Source of the DNA: CAWIHK01 sp963835935
Lineage (GTDB): Bacteria; Bacteroidota; Ignavibacteria; UBA10030; CAVZMI01
Direction of reading: 5' to 3'
Assembly: GCA_963835935.1 (NCBI GenBank)
Contig: CAWIHK010000005.1
Location: forward strand, 124,001-188,000
DNA length: 64,000 nt
Shown: piece after piece, positions 27,581-35,349 of the stretch
Numbering within the stretch: the first letter of the stretch is position 1
Layout of the letters: each line of letters begins with the position of its first letter
Translations under genes and position numbers: made by a program
Notes under the pieces: model-generated
What the model was told of the DNA's origin: nothing
What the model saw: the letters and a program-made list of their open reading frames with translations, nothing else
Databases searched by the model: none

Positions 27581-29323
27581 TTATTGCAGCATCATATAAT
27601 GCTCGACAATCGGCCCGAGGGCGAGCGCCGGTAAAAAGTTTAATGCACCAACAATCAGCACAACTGCAATCAACCAGAAAATAAATAAAGGAGTGTGAGT
27701 CGGCAGAGTTCCTTCCGACGGTGGAATTAACTTTTTTCGAACGAGTGACCCTGCAAGCGCGAGTGTAGGAACCGCAAGCCAGTATCTACCGATCAGCATC
27801 GCAATTCCGCCTGTAAGATTGTAAAACGGTGTATTGACACTTGCCCCGGCAAAAGCGCTTCCATTATTGTTCGCTTGCGAAGTGAATACATATAAAATTT
27901 CGCTAAATCCATGAGGACCGGGATTCATGATCCCTGCTTTTCCAGCAACGGTGACAACCGCAATTGCCGTAAGAACAAGAACCGTGATTGGCATAATGAG
28001 AATAAGAATCGATGCCATTTTCATTTCATAAGCTTCAATCTTGTGTCCTAAGTATTCAGGAGTACGTCCGACAAGCAATCCCGCCACGAATACAGCTACA
28101 ACCACAAAGATCAGCATTCCGTAAAGGCCCGATCCAACCCCGCCGAAAACAACTTCCCCAAGATGAAGCATGATGAGCGTTATCATTCCGCCGAGCGGAG
28201 TGTAAGAATCGTGCATGGAATTAACAGAACCATTCGATGCAGCGGTCGTGGCAGTTGCCCAAACTGCCGAATTGGGAATGCCGAACCGGACTTCCTTTCC
28301 CTCCATATTACCGCCGGGATTGATGGAAGTAGATTGTTGATCCACACCAAGTGCAGTCAGTTTAGGATTGCCTGAACTTTCAAGACTATACATCCAAAAT
28401 ATTGCTGCGACAAGTATCAGCATCATAGCGGCAAATATCGCCCATCCCTGGCGCGTGTCTTTCACCATTTTTCCAAACGTGTAACACAGCGCTGCAGGAA
28501 TAAGCAAGATTGCAAGCATTTCTAAAAAATCAGTAAGGGGCGTGGGGTTCTCATACGGATGAGCTGAATTAACGTTGAAAAAACCTCCACCGTTGGTTCC
28601 TAATTGCTTGATGGCAATCTGCGATGCCGCTGGTCCCATCGCCAGAACTTGATCAGTTACTTTCACACCGGAGGTGTCCGTTGTCGATTGGAGAAAAGGC
28701 ACCGAGACGTATGCAGAATTATTTTGTATGACACCTTGCGATACGAGCACAAGCGATAAGACAATAGCAAGAGGAAGGAGTATATACAGTGTACTTCGTG
28801 TCAAATCGACCCAGAAATTTCCGAGAGTCTTTGCCGAGTGACGAGCAATTCCACGGATGAAAAGTGCAAGCACAGCCATTCCAGTTGCAGCAGAAACGAA
28901 ATTCTGTACAGTCAGTCCGAGCATCTGCGTCAAATAACTCATCGTTGTTTCGCCGCCATATCCCTGCCAGTTTGTATTGGAAGCAAAGCTGATGGCAGTA
29001 TTAAATGATGAGTCAGGAGTTACTGCACCGAACCCCTGCGGATTGAGCGGAAGAAATTGCTGGATGCGCTGCAGAGCATAAACAACCAGCAACCCGATAA
29101 AATTAAATATCAACATGGCAACGGCATTCGCCTTCCAATCCATTTCCTCATCCGGGTTGATCTTTGCCAATCGATAAAAAAACCTTTCGAGCGGACCGAA
29201 AACAGGATCGAGAAATGTTTTTTCCCGTTGGTACACGCGAGCCATAAACGCGCCGAGCGGTTTGGCAAGAAGCGTTAGCATTGCAATATAAAACGCGATT
29301 TGAAAAATCCCATTGAGTGTCAT
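27581..29323 (-). CDS. kdpA: K+-transporting ATPase subunit A
   Basis: Channel-like, potassium-binding subunit with the four-fold selectivity-filter architecture (GYGGETTMSYLTQMLG, GTNGGGFFNVNSAHPYENPT, GGVGSGLYG and NNGSAFAG blocks are visible). About ten membrane segments; 580 aa. The frame extends upstream to 29437, but the start is ATG 29323 (MTLNGIFQ), preceded by GGAGAT and overlapping the kdpF stop (ATGA), which also fits the family N-terminus. Confidence 0.97.
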   Translation of the reverse strand: MTLNGIFQIAFYIAMLTLLAKPLGAFMARVYQREKTFLDPVFGPLERFFYRLAKINPDEEMDWKANAVAMLIFNFIGLLVVYALQRIQQFLPLNPQGFGAVTPDSSFNTAISFASNTNWQGYGGETTMSYLTQMLGLTVQNFVSAATGMAVLALFIRGIARHSAKTLGNFWVDLTRSTLYILLPLAIVLSLVLVSQGVIQNNSAYVSVPFLQSTTDTSGVKVTDQVLAMGPAASQIAIKQLGTNGGGFFNVNSAHPYENPTPLTDFLEMLAILLIPAALCYTFGKMVKDTRQGWAIFAAMMLILVAAIFWMYSLESSGNPKLTALGVDQQSTSINPGGNMEGKEVRFGIPNSAVWATATTAASNGSVNSMHDSYTPLGGMITLIMLHLGEVVFGGVGSGLYGMLIFVVVAVFVAGLLVGRTPEYLGHKIEAYEMKMASILILIMPITVLVLTAIAVVTVAGKAGIMNPGPHGFSEILYVFTSQANNNGSAFAGASVNTPFYNLTGGIAMLIGRYWLAVPTLALAGSLVRKKLIPPSEGTLPTHTPLFIFWLIAVVLIVGALNFLPALALGPIVEHYMMLQ

Positions 29324-29412
29324 TCGAATATCTCCGGCTTCAAAAGAGCAATGAATAAATAAATTAGAAGCCCGGCAGAAATTAATCCGGAAATGATGTA
29401 AAGCCAATTCAT
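29320..29412 (-). CDS. kdpF: KdpF small membrane subunit, 30 aa
   Basis: MNWLYIISGLISAGLLIYLF then IALLKPEIFE and a stop. A single membrane helix ending in LLKPE.F is diagnostic of KdpF, which stabilises the KdpABC complex. AGGAG lies nine bases before the ATG, and the stop overlaps kdpA's ATG by four bases. Overlaps the preceding 35-codon ORF as well. Confidence 0.92.
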   Translation of the reverse strand: MNWLYIISGLISAGLLIYLFIALLKPEIFE

Positions 29413-29516
29413 GGTTTCTCTCCTGTTTTATGTTCACTCAGACGTTCGCACATTTTCATCAAACCCCATGTGAGGATGAAGAACACAACGATGACAGCGA
29501 TATAAAATAAATCCAT
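29409..29516 (-). CDS. 35-residue membrane protein between kdpC and kdpF
   Basis: MDLFYIAVIVVFFILTWGLM followed by KMCERLSEHKTGEKP: one membrane helix and a short basic tail with CERL. It starts two bases after the kdpC stop, and its own stop overlaps the kdpF start, so it is embedded in the operon. Small proteins of this pattern (…TWGL…LCERL) occur ahead of kdpF in other genomes; I know no assigned function. Likely a second small Kdp-associated subunit. Confidence 0.75.
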   Translation of the reverse strand: MDLFYIAVIVVFFILTWGLMKMCERLSEHKTGEKP

Positions 29517-29518
29517 TT

Positions 29519-30115
29519 TTATTTTTCTTTCTCAAAAGATTTGGTTTGGTCCAAAGCAAGATTCAATCTTAATACATTTACACGCGGTTCGCCGAGAAAC
29601 CCTAGTTGGCGTCCCTCAGTATAACGACTTACCAATGATTGAACTTGATCATCACTCAGACCGCGAGTTCGGGCTACACGATGAACTTGATACATCGCGC
29701 CGGCTACACTGATGTGAGGATCGAGTCCGCTTCCTGATGCGGTCACAAGATCGGCTGGAACCGATTGAATATTTTTCGGATCGGAATATTTCAGATTCCG
29801 AATTCTATTCTTCACCACATCAATGAGTGCTTGATTGGTCGGGCCGAGATTTGATGCCGCAGATGAACCCGCGTTATATGGAAATGGGCTCGTTGCCGAC
29901 ATGCGTCCCCAAAAATATTTTGGATTACTGAATGGTTGTCCGATCAGTTCCGATCCCTGCAACCGGCCGTCATTATTTTTCAACATGCTTCCGTTCGCTT
30001 GATGCGGAAAAACAAGTTGCGCGATTCCCGTAACTACCAATGGATAGAAAAGTCCAGTCAGCACGCTGAATAAAATAATCGCCACGATTGCAATTCTAAA
30101 ATTCGATATTATCAC
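29519..30115 (-). CDS. kdpC: K+-transporting ATPase subunit C
   Basis: Single-span periplasm-facing subunit that assists assembly and potassium affinity. One N-terminal membrane helix (about 8-30, AIILFSVLTGLFYPLVVTGI), GSELIGQPF near 54-62, the PKYFWGRMSATSPFPYNAGSS block (in pieces) near 64-85, and GSGLDPHIS near 127-135. Starts with GTG 30115 behind AGAGGA. 198 aa, usual length. In most bacteria kdpC follows kdpB; here it comes before kdpFAB. Confidence 0.96.
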   Translation of the reverse strand: MIISNFRIAIVAIILFSVLTGLFYPLVVTGIAQLVFPHQANGSMLKNNDGRLQGSELIGQPFSNPKYFWGRMSATSPFPYNAGSSAASNLGPTNQALIDVVKNRIRNLKYSDPKNIQSVPADLVTASGSGLDPHISVAGAMYQVHRVARTRGLSDDQVQSLVSRYTEGRQLGFLGEPRVNVLRLNLALDQTKSFEKEK

Positions 30116-30163
30116 ACTTAATTCCTCTAATTGTTCTAATATTCAGTTTGAATTTATTTTTCT

Positions 30164-30739
30164 CTAATAAATTGATTTCGCAATACTATTTTCCTTTTTC
30201 GGATTTGACAATTTCGACAACACTTTCTCTTCTGAAGAAAACGATTCTTCTTCATCGAGTGTCTGCATCGGTAATTCCCTGCTTGGGAAAGCATAGTAAC
30301 ATTCTAATGCTTTGTATATTATTTGCCGAGTTCTTTCCAATTTCCCTGGTATTACAATCAATGGACATAATAAAGGCCAGAGCACCGAAAGAAATGCGAG
30401 CGGATAATCGTTCATGGTCAAAAAATAGATGCCACAGGTGATAGCTGCAATCCATCGTAACCTGACGAAAACTACGCCGCTTATCGCAATTGGAATGCTA
30501 TAATGCTTGTACTTTATCGCAGACCAGCCGATGTTCAGAATGAACATCGCCAGTATTGTCTCCCACCATTTCAGAAAAATCATTGCCACCGGAATTATGG
30601 GTTGCGAAACAAAAAGCGGCCAATTCATCCACTCCACCGCGCGGAGTGAAATCCATCGTCGTATTTCTTCGTCATTAAGCCTTGGTAAATATTCATCCAA
30701 AATCATATAAAATCTCTGGATATTATTTCTCTTTTCCAT
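30164..30739 (-). CDS. membrane protein heading the kdp operon
   Basis: About 191 residues with four or so hydrophobic segments in the middle (PLFVSQPIIPVAMIFLKWW, ILAMFILNIGWSAI, VRLRWIAAITCGIYF, AFLSVLWPLLCPLIVIPG) and a charged, Ser/Glu-rich C-terminal tail. No family recognised. Start at ATG 30739; an upstream TTG is less likely. It ends 48 bases before kdpC on the same strand and is divergent from kdpD, so it is probably the first gene of the kdp operon and under the same control. Confidence 0.65.
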   Translation of the reverse strand: MEKRNNIQRFYMILDEYLPRLNDEEIRRWISLRAVEWMNWPLFVSQPIIPVAMIFLKWWETILAMFILNIGWSAIKYKHYSIPIAISGVVFVRLRWIAAITCGIYFLTMNDYPLAFLSVLWPLLCPLIVIPGKLERTRQIIYKALECYYAFPSRELPMQTLDEEESFSSEEKVLSKLSNPKKENSIAKSIY

Positions 30740-30911
30740 ACACAACACAGATATCGTAAATAAATCGCCGGAAAGCTATCAGTAGGACATAAAAATGAAA
30801 TCGAAATACATAAAAAAAATATAAATAATTGAACCAAACGATTAAAACCAGCAAAAAGAATAGCCTTTTTCTCTGAAATCATGTACTTTATTTCGAGAGT
30901 CAAGGAAGTCA
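30740..30911. promoter_or_regulatory. divergent control region of the kdp genes
   Basis: AT-rich intergenic stretch of about 170 bases between the membrane-protein/kdpCFAB run and kdpDE. By position it must hold the promoters for both and any KdpE sites. I could not assign a KdpE box with confidence. AAGGAAG at 30902-30908 serves as ribosome site for kdpD. Confidence 0.4.
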
Positions 30912-33608
30912 ATGATGAATGATATCGTGAATGATGAAAACCAGCGCCCTGATCCCGACGAACTTCTGCGTGTGATGAATCGGGAAAAAGAAAAAGCGGC
31001 TAAAGGGAAACTAAAAATATTCTTCGGAATGTGCGCTGGCGTGGGAAAAACATACGAGATGCTTCGATCGGCTCATGAAGTTCTTCGAAAAGGCGTCGAT
31101 GTGGTCGCCGGTTATGTCGAGACACATGGACGTAAAGAAACTCTACAGCTTCTCGATGGAATACCGTCAATCCCTCGCAAACATATTTTCTACCGCGGAA
31201 CCGCACTCGAAGAAATGGACCTCGACGCTATTCTCGAACGCAAACCGAAACTCGCGCTCGTCGATGAGTTGGCGCATACAAATGTTCCGGGAAGCCGTCA
31301 CATCAAACGATATCAGGATGTCGAAGAACTTTTAAACAACGGCATCGACGTTTATACAACATTAAATGTTCAACATCTGGAAAGCCGCGCCGATACGGTA
31401 GCACAGATAACCGGATCGATAATCCGCGAAACGGTTCCTGATTCGATCATCGAACTCGCCGACGAAATTGAAATGATCGATCTCTCGGCAGACGATCTCA
31501 TCAAGCGGTTCGAGGAAGGAAAAGTTTACACACCCGAACGATCGCGGCAGGCTGTCCAAAAATTTTTCCGCAAAGGTAATTTGACAGCGCTTCGCGAGAT
31601 GGCGTTGCGCGTGACAGCGGAACGGGTTGACCGGCAAGTACGCGATTTCATGAAAACTGAACGAATTTCAGGCGCATGGAAAACACGACAACGATTCGCA
31701 GTCGGCATCGCGGGAACAACTCAATCGGCTGAACTCATAAGATGGACGCGCCGAATTGCGTACTCAATGGATGCTTCATGGATTGTTGTGCATGTCGAAA
31801 CGACAAATCCGATGCCGGATCAAGTGCGAATACAACTTGAGAAAAATATCAAATTAGCTCAGGAGTTGGGGGCAGAAATTGTATCAACGACGGACGACGA
31901 TATCCCTCGCGGACTTATTCGTGCGGCTCGGCAACAAAACGCAACGCAGATTCTTGTCGGTAAATCGCGGCGAGGAGCTTTCTGGCAAAACGAAACTCTC
32001 CTCGACCGGTTGATAAAACTCAGCGGCGACATCGATATTTATGTCGTGGCGAATAAGGCACACGCTGAAAAAAAAGAAAGCATTTCATCCTTCCTGATTT
32101 TCAATTCTACAATAATTCAATACCTCAGCACGATTGGGATCATCATCCTTGCGGCATTAATTTGTTTTCCTCTAACTTCCGTAATCGGATATCAGACGGT
32201 CGGGCTCATACTTCTATTTATCATTGCCCTTCTCTCGCTGAAATTTGGAATGGGGCCGGTTCTTTCTGCTGCAACGTTGAGCGCAATTCTCTGGGATTAC
32301 TTTTTCATCCCGCCGATGTTCACTTTTCATGTCGGCGATTCTGCAGATGTGCGAATGCTTACTCTCTATTTTATAATCGCATTGGTCACGGGAATTTTAT
32401 CTTCACGCCTCCACGCGCGTGAGCGTATAGTTCGTCAGCGCGAAGAAAGAACCAGCGCATTATATGCTCTTACACGTGATCTCTCTATTGCAAAGACACA
32501 GGATGAGGTTGTCCATTTCGCCGTCGCGAATATCAAAAAATATTTTTCTGCCGACGTCGTGGTGTTTCTTGGAAATCCGGATGGCGACATCAATCCCGAA
32601 CCTCATCGTGAAAGCACGTTTAAGGCCGAAGCGAAAGAATTCAGCGTTGCGGCGTGGGTTTACTGGAATGAAAAAAAGGCCGGAAAAAATACGGACACAC
32701 TTCCTTTTGCCGCCGCAACATATTTTCCACTTTCAGGCCCGCGATACCCACTTGGAGTAATAGGAGTAAAAATACCGGAGACTGCTCCGCTCGATCTCGA
32801 ACACGAAACACTGCTCCAAAACTTCATCAGCCAAATTTCTTCAACAATGGAGCGCGAATTCCTGAACGAGATGGCGAAGCAATCGAGCATCATTGCAGAA
32901 TCAGAACGGCTTTACAAAACTCTCTTCAATTCTGTGTCGCATGAACTCAGAACACCGATAGCGACAATCATCGGCGTAAGCGATGCACTCGAAGATGAGA
33001 ACACGGCTTCAGTCACATCAACACGCAAGGATCTCCTGCATGAAGTTCATCTTGCGGCCGATCGATTGAATCGTCTCGTCGAAAATTTGCTCGATATGAC
33101 GCGGCTTGAATCAGGATTGATCAAACCAAAACTCGACTGGTGCGATTTAAAAGATATCGTTTCCGTCATACTTAGAAAACTTGAACATGAGATATCGCAA
33201 CATAATGTCGACGTCAAAATTCCGGATTCATATCCACTCGTCAAACTCGATTTCGGACTCATCGAACAAGCTATGACAAACCTTATTTATAATGCCTCAG
33301 TCTACACACAGAACGGATCGACCATCACGATTCTAAGTCAGGTCAGCGACGGATTCTGCGAAATTCAGATCAGCGATAACGGCCCGGGTTTACCGAAGGA
33401 ATCACTCGAACGCGTGTTCGATAAATTCTATCGAGTCCCTGGAAGTCAAACTGGAGGGACGGGCCTCGGACTTTCGATTGTAAAAGGTTTTATTGAAGCG
33501 CACAAAGGAACAATAAAAGTAGAAAATGTTCCAACCGGTGGAACTCGTTTTATCATCCGTATCCCGACAGAAATTCAGTACACGGATGAGATACAGGACG
33601 CACAATGA
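30912..33608 (+). CDS. kdpD: osmosensitive K+ channel sensor histidine kinase
   Basis: Senses potassium limitation/turgor and phosphorylates KdpE. KdpD domain with P-loop GMCAGVGKT near 38-46 and the VAGYVETHGR and DELAHTNVPGSRH motifs, Usp-like domain (about 255-375), four close membrane helices of the DUF4118 block (about 400-500), GAF-like region (520-650), HisKA with phospho-His677 in SHELRTPIATIIG, and HATPase motifs N (NLIYNASVYT), DNGPGL and GGTGLGLSIVKG. 898 aa, as in E. coli. A second ATG three bases on has slightly better spacing from the ribosome site. Confidence 0.97.
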   Translation: MMNDIVNDENQRPDPDELLRVMNREKEKAAKGKLKIFFGMCAGVGKTYEMLRSAHEVLRKGVDVVAGYVETHGRKETLQLLDGIPSIPRKHIFYRGTALEEMDLDAILERKPKLALVDELAHTNVPGSRHIKRYQDVEELLNNGIDVYTTLNVQHLESRADTVAQITGSIIRETVPDSIIELADEIEMIDLSADDLIKRFEEGKVYTPERSRQAVQKFFRKGNLTALREMALRVTAERVDRQVRDFMKTERISGAWKTRQRFAVGIAGTTQSAELIRWTRRIAYSMDASWIVVHVETTNPMPDQVRIQLEKNIKLAQELGAEIVSTTDDDIPRGLIRAARQQNATQILVGKSRRGAFWQNETLLDRLIKLSGDIDIYVVANKAHAEKKESISSFLIFNSTIIQYLSTIGIIILAALICFPLTSVIGYQTVGLILLFIIALLSLKFGMGPVLSAATLSAILWDYFFIPPMFTFHVGDSADVRMLTLYFIIALVTGILSSRLHARERIVRQREERTSALYALTRDLSIAKTQDEVVHFAVANIKKYFSADVVVFLGNPDGDINPEPHRESTFKAEAKEFSVAAWVYWNEKKAGKNTDTLPFAAATYFPLSGPRYPLGVIGVKIPETAPLDLEHETLLQNFISQISSTMEREFLNEMAKQSSIIAESERLYKTLFNSVSHELRTPIATIIGVSDALEDENTASVTSTRKDLLHEVHLAADRLNRLVENLLDMTRLESGLIKPKLDWCDLKDIVSVILRKLEHEISQHNVDVKIPDSYPLVKLDFGLIEQAMTNLIYNASVYTQNGSTITILSQVSDGFCEIQISDNGPGLPKESLERVFDKFYRVPGSQTGGTGLGLSIVKGFIEAHKGTIKVENVPTGGTRFIIRIPTEIQYTDEIQDAQ

Positions 33609-34288
33609 AAAAAAATGGTACGATTTTAATTATCGATGATGAGCATCAAATTCAGAAATTGCTTCAGCTGACACTCGAGTCGAATGATTTTTCTGTCCAG
33701 ATCGCGGGAAATGGAAATCTCGGCATCCAGCTTGCCGCCGCGAATCTACCTGATGTCGTAATTCTTGATCTTGGATTGCCGGATATGGACGGAATGGAAG
33801 TTCTTACCCGGTTGCGAGAGTGGGCAAAATTTCCGATCATCATCCTTTCAGTTCGCGATACGGAACAGGACATTGTGAAGGCTCTTGATTTGGGCGCGGA
33901 TGATTATCTGGTCAAACCGTTTAGAACCAGCGAGCTACTCGCGCGCATTCGCGCTGCCCTCCGTCATCTGCCGTCGGCAGCGGAAGAGACTATTTACAAA
34001 TTTGATTCTCTTTCTGTCGATCTCACGTCACATACTTGTAAAAAAAATGACATTGTAATCAAATTGACAGCGACAGAATTCGATCTGCTCTCGCTCCTTG
34101 TTCGAAATGCGGGCAAAGTCGTGACACATAATTATGCGATCGAAAAAATCTGGGGACCTCAACATGTCGGAGAAACACAATACCTGCGTGTGTACATCGG
34201 TCAACTCAGAAAAAAAATTGAAGATAATCCCACAAAGCCGCGGTGGATTCTGACGGAATCGGGAATAGGATACCGGTTTCAATTGTAG
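33605..34288 (+). CDS. kdpE: KdpE response regulator
   Basis: OmpR-type regulator that activates kdp operon transcription. Receiver domain with acidic pair Asp11/Asp12, phospho-Asp55 in VILDLGLPD and Lys in LVKPF near 104; winged-helix domain from about 130 with LTATEFDLLSLL and the terminal ESGIGYRFQL. 227 aa. Its ATG overlaps the kdpD stop (ATGA). Confidence 0.97.
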   Translation: MKKNGTILIIDDEHQIQKLLQLTLESNDFSVQIAGNGNLGIQLAAANLPDVVILDLGLPDMDGMEVLTRLREWAKFPIIILSVRDTEQDIVKALDLGADDYLVKPFRTSELLARIRAALRHLPSAAEETIYKFDSLSVDLTSHTCKKNDIVIKLTATEFDLLSLLVRNAGKVVTHNYAIEKIWGPQHVGETQYLRVYIGQLRKKIEDNPTKPRWILTESGIGYRFQL

Positions 34289-34308
34289 GAATTGTTTATA
34301 GAATGGCA

Positions 34309-34674
34309 CTATTTCTGTTTCTTTTTTCTTATAGACTTATATAAAACTTTCTTCTTAAAAACAGTTTTTACTGATTTCTTTCGATTGTTATTTTTTGTAT
34401 CTATGAGTTTTTTCTTATTGGAAGAAGCCCCGTAAATTGATAATCGTTCTGTTACTCTGTAGTTCGATTTCTTTCGCATCACGACAATATATTCACGAGT
34501 CATTGTATCGTCAAGAACTCCAGTTGCATTCGTAGGACTGTTGCGAAGAGGCATTCGCTTATTGGGAATATATCTCTGATGTGTAATAATATGTTCATAT
34601 CCTACTGATGAAAAGAAATCTTGTATCGTAATATCTGTTGGAAGGACATTCCCTTTAACTTTTCTGTATGACAT
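34309..34674 (-). CDS. basic protein at the end of the RM-signalling run, 121 aa
   Basis: No family firmly recognised. Residues about 20-70 (SSVGYEHIITHQRYIPNKRM, …TREYIVVMRK) resemble the last strands of DNA methyltransferases, where a Gly-aromatic opening and an EYIVVLRK-type strand occur; residues 85-121 are a Lys/Arg-rich tail, KKKSIRKKK-like, suited to nucleic-acid binding. It follows the glycosylase gene by 18 bases on the same strand and is the last gene of the run. Could be a DNA-binding accessory protein or a methyltransferase fragment. Confidence 0.5.
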   Translation of the reverse strand: MSYRKVKGNVLPTDITIQDFFSSVGYEHIITHQRYIPNKRMPLRNSPTNATGVLDDTMTREYIVVMRKKSNYRVTERLSIYGASSNKKKLIDTKNNNRKKSVKTVFKKKVLYKSIRKKKQK

Positions 34675-34692
34675 ATAGTTTTATCTGATTTT

Positions 34693-35334
34693 TTAAGTCG
34701 CTGGATATTTGCAGTGCCTTTTTAGTGGACATGATTTACATTGTGGATTGATGGGTTTGCACATGGTCGCTGTAAAATCTAATATGGCAAAGAGAAGTTT
34801 TCTTGGATTTTTGTGTTTAAAATATTGTTTTGATAATTCTATAATCTCTTTTTTCCTTCGTATCTCTCCCTGCAATCCGAGACCATGATAGTGATTTAAG
34901 AATCTCGCTATGTTACTGTCTATGACCCATTCCGATTTTTGAAATGCAATGGCTAAAATTGCTCCAGCGACATATTCGCCAACGCCGGGTATTTTAAGAA
35001 GTTTGTCTCTATCGGATGGTATTTTTCCTTGGTACTCTTTAATGACAAACTTTGCAGCAGTAATAAAATGTTTTGCACGCCAGTGTATACCAAGGTGTTT
35101 TGTGTATTGTGCAACTTCTTTTGTTTTTGCTTTAGAGAGCGATGCAACGGTAGGATAGCGTTTAATAAATTGTGTATATATAGGATCTACTTGCTCTGCG
35201 CGAGTTCGCTGGAGCATAAACTCGGCAATCATTATCCTGTAAGGAGTAATTCTATGACGCCATGGAAAGTCTCGTTTGTAATATTTCCACAAATATAGAA
35301 GTTTATTTTGAACGACCACTTTCTTCGTATTCAA
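34693..35334 (-). CDS. HhH-GPD DNA glycosylase, MIG-like T:G mismatch type
   Basis: 213-residue endonuclease III/MutY superfamily enzyme with helix-hairpin-helix KIPGVGEYVAGAIL at about 114-127 and a 4Fe-4S cluster: Cys192-x6-Cys199-x2-Cys202-x5-Cys208. At the position of endonuclease III's catalytic Lys it has Tyr121, as in Mig.MthI thymine-DNA glycosylase; the conserved Asp is Asp139 (VIDSN). Glu38 in AEFMLQRT resembles MutY, but the MutY C-terminal domain is absent. Near an m5C methyltransferase the natural role is repair of T:G mismatches from deaminated m5C, in place of Vsr. Start is TTG 35334, 15 bases after the receiver gene, without a strong ribosome site. Confidence 0.83.
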   Translation of the reverse strand: MNTKKVVVQNKLLYLWKYYKRDFPWRHRITPYRIMIAEFMLQRTRAEQVDPIYTQFIKRYPTVASLSKAKTKEVAQYTKHLGIHWRAKHFITAAKFVIKEYQGKIPSDRDKLLKIPGVGEYVAGAILAIAFQKSEWVIDSNIARFLNHYHGLGLQGEIRRKKEIIELSKQYFKHKNPRKLLFAILDFTATMCKPINPQCKSCPLKRHCKYPAT

Positions 35335-35349
35335 ATCGATTCATTAAGA

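Noticed and set aside
30740..30911. Specific KdpE binding box
   Set aside because: Several AT-rich partial matches exist, but none stands out from base composition.
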